A DNA stretch of 11,089 nt. Source: Planctomycetota bacterium. Lineage in GTDB: Bacteria > Planctomycetota > MHYJ01 > WSZJ01 > JACPWG01. The stretch is taken from positions 1 to 11,089 of the forward strand of contig JACRIP010000558.1 of the NCBI GenBank assembly GCA_016220045.1, read 5' to 3'. Positions 5,538 through 11,089 of this stretch are shown piece after piece (within the stretch, counting starts at the first letter, position 1; every line of letters begins with the position of its first letter). Under the pieces are notes generated by a model that made no database searches, was not told the DNA's origin, and saw only the letters and a program-made list of their open reading frames with translations. Position numbers and translations under genes: made by a program.

Positions 5538-6305
5538 CTAGCGAAGTTCGCGCGACGGGGGAGGAGAGAGCGGCAGTATCAGGGATTCGCAGAAGAAGCC
5601 GCAGGCCAGCACCATCGCGATGGCCAGGCAGCCGAACAGCCACCCGATCCACGCGCTACCGGCCCTGGAGGCGAAGAGCCTGGCGCTCCCTGCCACCAGG
5701 AGCACGACCATGGGGAGGATCCAAGCCCAGTACCGGGCGATGGTACGCCCGATCCCGAGGGCAACCGCCGTCTGGGCAGGTAGGCCCTTGCCCAGGTCTT
5801 GGAGGACGAGTCCGAACGACGGCGACAAGAACACCATAAGGAAGTAGAGGCCGGAGATGCCGAACACCCACACCAGGAAGCACACGTTTGCAGGCGAAAA
5901 ACCGCGCGAATCGGTTTCCGCCCCCCGAGGGCAGCCAGGGACATACCTGGCCCGTTCCGTTGGCGGCAAACCCGGGGGCCACCCGAACGCCGCGAGGACT
6001 CCTAGCGCCAGGCGGCGGACCTCGGACCATTGTTGATGCTCCAGGCAACCCGCACTCAGCCACAGCTCCGGACTGTCCACCCCGCTCATCACGCTCAATT
6101 GTCGGTCCAGCGCGGCCAGGGCCAGCCGTTGCACGGGCGACCACGACGTGCCGGTCTGCCCGCTGGAGACTTGATACCAATGATCGAAGTCCAAGGCGAG
6201 CTCGTCGGCGACGACGACGATCGGCGGGAACATTGTCGGCTGCACGTCGGCTGGTTGGGCCAACGCCTGCACGGCCCACAGCAGCTCCTGCTCGGCAGAC
6301 TTCAT
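5538..6305 (-). CDS. Three-helix membrane protein with GspF-like C-terminal half
   Basis: The 255-residue protein has a soluble N-terminal part (1-135) with an acidic, tryptophan-containing helical section (LDFDHWYQVS, SPVQRLALAALDRQL, PELWLSAGCLEHQQWSEVRRLA), then three predicted membrane helices at about 141-161, 193-211 and 219-243. The loop between helices 1 and 2 (SFGLVLQDLGKGLPAQTAVAL, then a helix before YW) resembles the segment seen in GspF/PilC inner-membrane platform proteins of type II secretion and type IV pili. Full GspF proteins are about 400 residues with two such repeats, so this is at most a half-size relative. The ATG at 6305 has AAGGG at a good distance; a start further upstream would add an implausible arginine-rich leader. 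It is probably co-transcribed with the epimerase-like gene. The function is unknown. Confidence 0.75.
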   Translation of the reverse strand: MKSAEQELLWAVQALAQPADVQPTMFPPIVVVADELALDFDHWYQVSSGQTGTSWSPVQRLALAALDRQLSVMSGVDSPELWLSAGCLEHQQWSEVRRLALGVLAAFGWPPGLPPTERARYVPGCPRGAETDSRGFSPANVCFLVWVFGISGLYFLMVFLSPSFGLVLQDLGKGLPAQTAVALGIGRTIARYWAWILPMVVLLVAGSARLFASRAGSAWIGWLFGCLAIAMVLACGFFCESLILPLSPPPSRELR

Positions 6306-6427
6306 CCGCTTCCCTTCCACCGGCCCATCACGCCGGCACCGAGGAGGGCCATGTGGAGTCGGCCGACGGTGGTCGTTCCATCCCGGCTCCACTCGCCGCG
6401 CCCCCAAACGGCGCGGCCGGTGATTTG

Positions 6428-6457
6428 AGTCTACAGAGTTGGCCCCTGGCAGGTCAA
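6428..6457 (-). promoter_or_regulatory. Candidate promoter for the membrane protein/epimerase unit
   Basis: On the minus strand TTGACC (6452-6457) is followed after 18 bases by TAGACT (6428-6433), 4 of 6 matches to the -10 consensus. The start would be near 6421, giving a leader of about 115 bases before the ATG at 6305. Confidence 0.4.
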
Positions 6458-6677
6458 CGGCGAACGGGCCCAGAATCGATGCCTCGCCGGGGAAGACCCA
6501 GCCGCATCAACGCCCCGCCTCCCGGGTTGGCGCGGTCGATACTGCCGCCCGCCGTCTCTCGGGAATGCCGGCTGGCTCCGTATCTTTTTTTTTGTGCGCC
6601 CACGTCGCCTTGACCCTACCCTTTACCCGCCGCCGACCCGCCCCACGGCATCCATTTGCCCCCGTCCCCAAATGCAA
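6458..6677. other. Non-coding spacer with a run of nine T
   Basis: No gene is supported. Nine T residues stand at 6585-6593, but no stable stem directly precedes them on the plus strand, so I do not call a terminator. Confidence 0.4.
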
Positions 6678-6707
6678 CGACCCCCGACTGCTTCCAGCCG
6701 AGGGTCG
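6678..6707 (-). terminator. Probable terminator of the tRNA-Asn transcript
   Basis: A stem of 11 pairs with two mismatches closes on a CTTC/GAAG tetraloop (outer arms CGACCC and GGGTCG). On the minus strand it is followed by TTGCATTT. It lies about 52 bases past the tRNA 3' end. The T tract is short, so termination may be partial. Confidence 0.5.
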
Positions 6708-6758
6708 GTCCGCGTGGTCGCGCGCTGCTCCGACGCCGCATCTCGCCAAACTGCGAAG

Positions 6759-6833
6759 TGGCTCCCCGGGCAGGACTCGAACCTGCAACACCGCGGTTAA
6801 CAGCCGCGTACTCTACCATTGAGCTACCGGGGA
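6759..6833 (-). tRNA. tRNA-Asn (anticodon GTT)
   Basis: Read on the minus strand, the 75-base gene folds as a full cloverleaf. The acceptor stem is TCCCCGG with CCGGGGA, the D arm contains AGCTCAATGGTAGAG, the anticodon stem is CGCGG/CCGCG around loop CTGTTAA, and the T arm contains GGTTCGAGTCC. The anticodon is GTT, which reads asparagine codons. The discriminator is G and the CCA end is encoded. A near-consensus promoter lies just upstream and a probable terminator downstream, so it is transcribed alone. Confidence 0.97.
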
Positions 6834-6846
6834 AGGAGCGCGTCAG

Positions 6847-6874
6847 ATTGTAGCCACCGCCCGCCCCGTGTCAA
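6847..6874 (-). promoter_or_regulatory. Sigma-70-type promoter of tRNA-Asn
   Basis: On the minus strand a perfect TTGACA (6869-6874) is separated by 16 bases from TACAAT (6847-6852, 5 of 6). The -10 box ends 13 bases before the first base of the mature tRNA. The spacer is GC-rich. Confidence 0.85.
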
Positions 6875-7617
6875 GAGCTTTTCCCCGCACACCCCACGCC
6901 CACTCCGCCACCCCCAGGGTTCCCCCTACCCCTCCCCCGCCCCGCCGCCCCCCCATCGACCTTCCCACCGCATGTTACGATTTCGGCCCAACGCGTTACG
7001 GGGCGTAGCGAGTTCCGCCGCCGACTCGCCGCCTGGTTTCAGGAGGCCTCGCAACTCTCGCAAGAACAAGATATTACGGAAAGATTAGAAGCGACGGGCG
7101 GCGGCACCTGAGTTGCAATCTGCAAGGCAAGAGGGGACCAAAATCCTCCAGGATCGAGAGTGGAAGACCGGGCAGGGTTGCGATTCATCACCGACATGTG
7201 CCTGCCGGTGACGCATATCCAGCGCGCCACGAGCGGTTGGTTGCCGCTCATCGCAACCCTGCCCGGCAATCCCTTGTCGAGGATCACTCGCACTCGCCGA
7301 CCGCGGGCGCCTACGCGCACCCGCCTCACCCCCGATGCCCCGATCTTCTTCCCCGGGGACCGTCCTTCGGTGTGTGGCCGAATGACCCCCGGGGAAGTTA
7401 TTTTTGGAACCCACCTTCCCGCCGGCGCCGCCGTTGCCGACCCTGCGAGTGCGGGTGAGGACGCCTGCACCGCGAGCGCGGGTGACCTTTTCGGACCACC
7501 TGCGACTCGGGCGGAACCCTGGCACCACAACGCCGATCGCCGCCCCAGGCAGACGGACCGTCCGCGGTGCCAAGCACCGTAGCGGCCATCCAGCTCGTTT
7601 GTAGTTCCGCCTTCAGC
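6875..7617. other. Long stretch without a recognisable gene
   Basis: Long frames are open on both strands between about 7040 and 7700, as expected in GC-rich DNA. Their translations are rich in Arg, Pro and Gly, with no conserved motif and no good ribosome binding site that I can find. A plus-strand frame from a GTG at 7160 (RFITDMCLPVTHIQRATSGW) is the most protein-like, but nothing in it is familiar. The section may hold decayed genes or mobile DNA. Confidence 0.4.
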
Positions 7618-7718
7618 GGCTGTCGCAAAAGGCACAGGCCGGGCCACCCCGGGGCGGACACAGGGGTCCGCCCCGCTCGGTCGCGGATTCCGCCCCTCCG
7701 GCACCTTTTGCGACAGCC
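7618..7718. mobile_element. MITE-like element with 15-bp perfect terminal inverted repeats
   Basis: GGCTGTCGCAAAAGG at 7618-7632 is the exact reverse complement of 7704-7718, giving a 101-bp unit. Such ends (GGCTGTCnCAAAA) resemble those of several DDE insertion sequence families. Inside is a 10-bp perfect hairpin (7650-7659 with 7666-7675, CGGGGCGGAC). CTTCAG occurs just outside both ends (7611-7616 and 7720-7725) and may be a target duplication. No protein is encoded. A third copy of the end lies at 7772-7793. Confidence 0.65.
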
Positions 7719-7771
7719 TCTTCAGGCGAAACGACGGGTCACTTGCGATTCGTCTTCGGCGTAGGCTCCGG

Positions 7772-7793
7772 CTGAAGAGGCGGTCGCAAAAGG
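7772..7793 (+). repeat. Third copy of the MITE end
   Basis: CTGAAGAGGCGGTCGCAAAAGG matches the reverse complement of 7704-7725 at all but one base, and so extends the shared motif past the 15-bp end. With the right end of the element it forms a second inverted pair about 45 bp apart, which suggests a nested or truncated second unit. Confidence 0.6.
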
Positions 7794-7932
7794 CAGCGAT
7801 TTGTGGCCCTTCGCCGCCGGAGTCCCGTGACCTGCGTCCGCTCGCCGAATCGAGGCGCCCACTCCCGCATCGGGCCCTTGCGCCGGCCTCAATCGCCGGC
7901 TCTCCGCCAACGTAGGGTCAATACCCTGGCCA

Positions 7933-10524
7933 TCACCGACCCACCGTCACGCGCTGCGCAAAGAGCATCTCCCGGTCCCCCGTGCGCTTCGCGAATTCCA
8001 GCAGATGCGCGGCCGAGCGCTCCACCTTCCCCCGCCACACGACCGACCCGTCGCGCAGGATCGACACCGGCTGGTCCAGGTCCACCATCCGCCCGCTCAG
8101 GTAGACCGTCACCCGCGCGACGTTCGGCGACACCGCCAGCCGCACCTCCTGCCCCCGCACCTCCCCCGTCGCCCGCCCCGGCGTGTTCATCAGCACCCGA
8201 TCCTCGATCGCCTCCCCGTCCGAACCGGTCACGTGCAGCGTCGTTTGCCGCGCACTCGCAATCCCCCCCAGCTCCAGCCAGAACGACCGCGAATACAGCT
8301 CCTCGCGCGTCTCGTAGACCACCTTGCGCGGATACGGCTCGCGCCGCCGCGCCTTCATCCAGGCCAGCAGGTCGGGATTCGCCTCCCCGAAATAGTCGTG
8401 CCCCCGTCCGGGAAACTCCCGATACGTCACGTCGTAGCCCAGCTCGCGCAGGCGCGCACAGCCCGTGCGCGGCGCGTCCGGCGGCACTTGCGGGTCCAGC
8501 GCGCCGTTCAGCGAATAGATCGGCACCGCAAACAGGTTCTCGATCTGCTCCATCACCCGCAGCGGCGACCCGGAGCGCGGCATGATCCCCGCCCAGCGGT
8601 CCGGCTGCGTCACCCCCAGAATCCAACAGAGATGCGCGCCCATCGACATCCCTTCCAGGAAGACCCGATTCGGGTCCACGTGGCACCGGCGGGAAACGTC
8701 GGCGAGCACCGCCATCACCAGCGAATGACTCGGCCGCGAATGCCCGAACCCGATCCGGCGCTCCGCCGTCGGACAGACCAGCAGGAATTCCTTGCCGCTG
8801 CGCGTGCCCTGCCAGGTCGCCAGTTGGAATTCCCCCGTCCCATGCGTCGGATGAAACGAAAGCAGCAGCGGCCAGGCCCGCGCCGGATCGTAGCCGGGCG
8901 GCACCCAGAGCATGTACGTCGTCGGCCCGCCGGTCGCCGGACAGACGATCGGCACGCGCCGCAGCAGCCCACCTCCGCGTACGGCGGCGAATTGCCCGTC
9001 CGCGGACAGCGACGGCAGGGGCGGCGGCCGGCGCACCACGGCTTCGAGCGCCGCAAAAGGCGCCCGGCAGGCCTCGATCTCCGCCACCGCCGCGCGCTCC
9101 CCCGCGGCGTCCGCGGCGCCGAAATAGCGCGCCACCGCCGCTTCGAGCCGCGCGACCCCGGCCGAGCCGCCGCAGGCCTCCAGCGGGAAATCGCCGCCCA
9201 GCCGGGCAACGAGTTCGAGGCGCGCGCGCCGCGCGACCCACTCGGCCGGCCGCGGCGCGGCGCCGACCTCGGCAAGCGCCACGGCGCGGCGCACCAGCTC
9301 GAGGGCGAGTACCGCATCGCCCGCCGCCTCGGCCGCCAGGCTCGCCTCCGCGAGCACCTCCGGCAACTCCCGGAGAACGGCGGGCGCGACCCGCCACGCC
9401 GCCACGGCACGTGCCGCAAGGCCGACTTCGCGCAGCAGCCGCAGCCGCTCCACCAGGCCCGACCCAGCCGCCGCCGCTGCGCCCGAAGCGCCCGCCGGCT
9501 CCGCTGGATCGCCCGGCCCCGGCGTACCCGACGCCCCGCCACCCGCGGCCGCGCTCTCCAGCTCCAGCAATCGCCGATAGGCGCGTGCGCGACCCGCGGC
9601 GCCGGCGTCCGCTCCGGATTCGGCCGCGCCTGCCCCACGGGCGCCCGCCGCCTCAGCCCGCGCCGCCGCCTCCGACCACGCGCCTTGCTCGGCCAGCGCC
9701 TGCTCGATCCCGCGCCGCGCCGCCGCCGCCCGCGCCGGCCACGCGTCCAGACCCCGCCCGTCTGCGCCGAGCGCGCCCCCCCACTCCCGCTCCGCGTCCG
9801 CCGGACGCCCGTCCGCAAGCAGCGCCGCGGCGCGCACCGCCCGCACGGCGGGCACCCAGGTCGACTCGGGATTGTCCCCTAGCAGCGCCGCCGCCGCCGC
9901 CGCGCGCGCAGCCACGCCCGACGCAAAGGCCCCGCCGGTGCCGTCCGCGCCGCCGGCGCCCGCACCTTCCCCCTCCCCCGCCGCAGCGGGGGAGGGCCGG
10001 GGTGGGGGTGTGTCCGCGCCACCCTGCGCCCCCGCTCCCCCCCTGCCACCCCCGCCCGCCGCCAGCGCCGCCAGCCGCTCCGCCACGCGCGGGTCGATCA
10101 ACCGTCGCAGGCCGGCCAGCGCCGCCGCGTGCCCGGACGCCAAGCCGAGCGCCTCGCGGTACAACTCGATCGCCGCCGTTTCCAACCCCGCCCGCGCCGC
10201 CTCCCCCGCCAACGCCACCCGCCCTTCCACGTCCCCCGTCGCCAGCTTCGCCCGCCGCCCGGCGACCTCCTCCTCCGGCGCCGCCTTGCGCTCGATCCGC
10301 GCCACCTCGCTCGCGCGCACGACCGTCGTTCCGGTCTTCACCTGAATCCGGATCAGCCCGTCCTTCTCCTCGACGATCTTCCCCTCGATGCGACCGCCGT
10401 TGGTGAGATGCAGCACGTCCCCGATGCCGGCGCGCAGGCCGCAGACCGCCGTCAGCGCCAGGGCCAGCGCCAGCGCCGCGGGGCGCCGCGCCCGCCGCGG
10501 GCAACCTCGCGCAGAAATCGCCAT
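7933..10524 (-). CDS. Secreted alpha/beta hydrolase with N-terminal LTNGGRIEG domain
   Basis: The 863-residue protein starts with a signal peptide (basic MAISARGCPRRARRP, then a leucine/alanine core, cleavage likely near residue 33). Residues 35-78 (DVLHLTNGGRIEGKIVEE to VARIERK) form a small beta domain familiar from planctomycete-like secreted proteins. A long alanine- and glycine-rich helical region (80-530) has TPR-like stretches. The C-terminal 540-863 holds the hydrolase, like PHB depolymerase or feruloyl esterase proteins: strand YMLWVPPGYDP, nucleophile Ser627 in GMSMG, Asp677 in NGALDPQVP, and His709 in GRGHDYFGE. It probably cleaves esters or polymers outside the cytoplasm; the substrate is unknown. 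The ATG at 10524 has GGAG 6 bases upstream. Residues 172-185 come from a palindromic repeat. The antisense and other-frame open stretches here are shadows. Confidence 0.9.
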   Translation of the reverse strand: MAISARGCPRRARRPAALALALALTAVCGLRAGIGDVLHLTNGGRIEGKIVEEKDGLIRIQVKTGTTVVRASEVARIERKAAPEEEVAGRRAKLATGDVEGRVALAGEAARAGLETAAIELYREALGLASGHAAALAGLRRLIDPRVAERLAALAAGGGGRGGAGAQGGADTPPPRPSPAAAGEGEGAGAGGADGTGGAFASGVAARAAAAAALLGDNPESTWVPAVRAVRAAALLADGRPADAEREWGGALGADGRGLDAWPARAAAARRGIEQALAEQGAWSEAAARAEAAGARGAGAAESGADAGAAGRARAYRRLLELESAAAGGGASGTPGPGDPAEPAGASGAAAAAGSGLVERLRLLREVGLAARAVAAWRVAPAVLRELPEVLAEASLAAEAAGDAVLALELVRRAVALAEVGAAPRPAEWVARRARLELVARLGGDFPLEACGGSAGVARLEAAVARYFGAADAAGERAAVAEIEACRAPFAALEAVVRRPPPLPSLSADGQFAAVRGGGLLRRVPIVCPATGGPTTYMLWVPPGYDPARAWPLLLSFHPTHGTGEFQLATWQGTRSGKEFLLVCPTAERRIGFGHSRPSHSLVMAVLADVSRRCHVDPNRVFLEGMSMGAHLCWILGVTQPDRWAGIMPRSGSPLRVMEQIENLFAVPIYSLNGALDPQVPPDAPRTGCARLRELGYDVTYREFPGRGHDYFGEANPDLLAWMKARRREPYPRKVVYETREELYSRSFWLELGGIASARQTTLHVTGSDGEAIEDRVLMNTPGRATGEVRGQEVRLAVSPNVARVTVYLSGRMVDLDQPVSILRDGSVVWRGKVERSAAHLLEFAKRTGDREMLFAQRVTVGR
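9971..10010. repeat. GC-rich palindromic repeat inside the hydrolase gene
   Basis: CCCTCCCCCGC (9971-9981) and GCGGGGGAGGG (9986-9996) form a perfect 11-bp stem with a CGCA loop. A CCGGGGTGGGGGTGT flank follows on the plus strand. The same stem with this flank is a familiar dispersed intergenic repeat in GC-rich genomes. Here it is read in frame as TPPPRPSPAAAGEG. Confidence 0.65.
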
Positions 10525-10756
10525 TGAACGCTCCGTCCGCGACCGCTATACTCGGCCTTTCCGGTGCCGACCCGTGCGCGCCGCTCGCGGCAGAATAGCA
10601 CACCGGGGCCGCGGGCGACAAACCCGATCCTCCGCGCGCGCGCTGCGACCCGGCGCGACGGGGCGGGCCGGCTGGGGGCCGGTGAGGTCCGAGGCGCCTC
10701 GATCCCCCGAGTCGGGCGCTGCCCAGAACCCAATACGAGCGTCGAATCGCCCTTCG
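10525..10756. other. Upstream region of the hydrolase gene, no gene seen
   Basis: The stretch is very GC-rich with open frames in several phases but no recognisable protein. A TATAGC hexamer lies about 30 bases before the hydrolase ATG on the minus strand, but no convincing -35 box accompanies it. Confidence 0.35.
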
Positions 10757-10788
10757 ATTGGGTGATTTGGTGATCGGGTGATTGGGTG
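10757..10788. repeat. Degenerate 8-bp tandem repeat, four units
   Basis: The units are ATTGGGTG, ATTTGGTG, ATCGGGTG and ATTGGGTG, directly adjoining; the first and last are identical and each middle one differs by one base. Confidence 0.85.
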
Positions 10789-10836
10789 ATTACGGCGTCC
10801 TGACTGGCGATCGGTCCTTCCAGACTCTCCGCAACA

Positions 10837-11089
10837 GGGATCCAAACGCCCAAACGCCCAAGTCGGGCTCACGCCCGAAACCCAAACGGGCCACGATCGG
10901 GCGGGAGTCGATCAGTGGCCGGTGATCAGTGGCCAGTGGCCGGCTTGAGACTTGGCCCTGAACATTCCGCCCCGCAAAGGTGCAACCAACAAGCTGGCCC
11001 GAAACGACTTGCGCAATCGTCCCGCGAATTTCTGGAATGCGTTTCGCGAAGTACGCCAGTAGGGATCCAAACCCCCAATCCCCCAAACC
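10837..11089. repeat. Repeated GGGATCCAAAC block with CCCAA runs
   Basis: GGGATCCAAAC occurs at 10837-10847 and again at 11062-11072. Each copy is followed by short C-rich units (CGCCCAAA type in the first, CCCCAAT/CCCCAAA in the second). The second copy reaches the window edge. Confidence 0.6.
10910..10943. repeat. GATCAGTGGCC direct repeats
   Basis: GATCAGTGGCC occurs at 10910-10920 and 10924-10934, followed at once by a partial third unit AGTGGCCGG (10935-10943). The surrounding 10789-11089 shows no supported gene. Confidence 0.75.

Noticed and set aside
4363..5541. A 392-codon plus-strand frame opposite the epimerase-like gene
   Set aside because: The opposite strand carries the Rossmann motif and YxxxK; this frame shows none.
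6585..6593. Run of nine T as a possible terminator
   Set aside because: No stable stem precedes it on the plus strand and no plus-strand gene ends nearby.
6656..6853. Plus-strand frame reading GLEPATPRLTAAYSTIELPG
   Set aside because: This is the familiar false protein made by translating the complement of a tRNA gene.
7877..7900. GCCGGC palindromes downstream of the hydrolase as a terminator
   Set aside because: The stem is short and no T tract follows on the minus strand.
7889..9397. A 502-codon minus-strand frame overlapping the hydrolase in another phase
   Set aside because: Gly/Ala/Arg-rich shadow in GC-rich DNA; the hydrolase motifs are in the other frame.
8005..9882. A 625-codon plus-strand frame opposite the hydrolase
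   Set aside because: It is antisense to a gene with a signal peptide and a full catalytic triad; its translation is arginine/proline-rich with no motif.
10757..10943. Short repeats at the right end as a CRISPR array
   Set aside because: Units are 8-14 bp, directly adjoining with no unique spacers.
10790..11086. Minus-strand frame reading LLAYFAKRIPEIRGTIAQVV at the right edge
   Set aside because: It starts inside the C-rich repeat block, lacks a ribosome binding site, and runs into the tandem repeats; no family recognised.

Overview
This is a GC-rich bacterial window. It probably comes from a planctomycete or a similar uncultured lineage, but the placement is weak. It rests on base composition and on a long secreted, alanine-rich hydrolase that opens with a small 'LTNGGRIEG' domain of a kind I associate with planctomycetes. 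No rRNA or marker gene is present to settle it.

The left 4 kb is an accessory region. From the left edge it holds the N-terminal half of a REP-associated (Y1/HUH, IS200-like) transposase running off the window, and an Imm5-like putative immunity protein with no visible toxin. It also holds a complete IS4-family insertion sequence (1508-3029) with perfect 13-bp inverted ends and an 11-bp target duplication, and a Phd/PIN toxin-antitoxin operon of VapBC type. Two regulatory arrangements stand out. The IS transposase ribosome binding site is buried in a long hairpin, while a candidate internal promoter would start transcripts inside that hairpin. The antitoxin promoter has its -35 box between the arms of a perfect 9-bp inverted repeat, which looks like an autoregulatory operator.

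The middle (4.4-6.5 kb) is a two-gene minus-strand unit: a three-helix membrane protein of unknown role whose C-terminal half resembles GspF, followed 50 bp later by an NAD-dependent epimerase/dehydratase-like SDR protein. A candidate promoter lies upstream. Next comes a minus-strand tRNA-Asn(GTT) with encoded CCA, a near-consensus promoter and a probable terminator.

From 6834 to 7932 I find no convincing gene. The end of that gap holds a 101-bp MITE-like element with 15-bp perfect terminal repeats, an internal 10-bp hairpin and a third copy of its end nearby. The right part is one large minus-strand gene (7933-10524) for a secreted alpha/beta hydrolase with a visible Ser-Asp-His triad. A common GC-rich palindromic repeat lies in frame inside it. 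The last 565 bp appear non-coding and carry short degenerate tandem repeats.

No wholly new multi-gene system is evident. The strongest leads are the control structures of the IS and the toxin-antitoxin unit, the orphan immunity gene, and the small mobile repeats.
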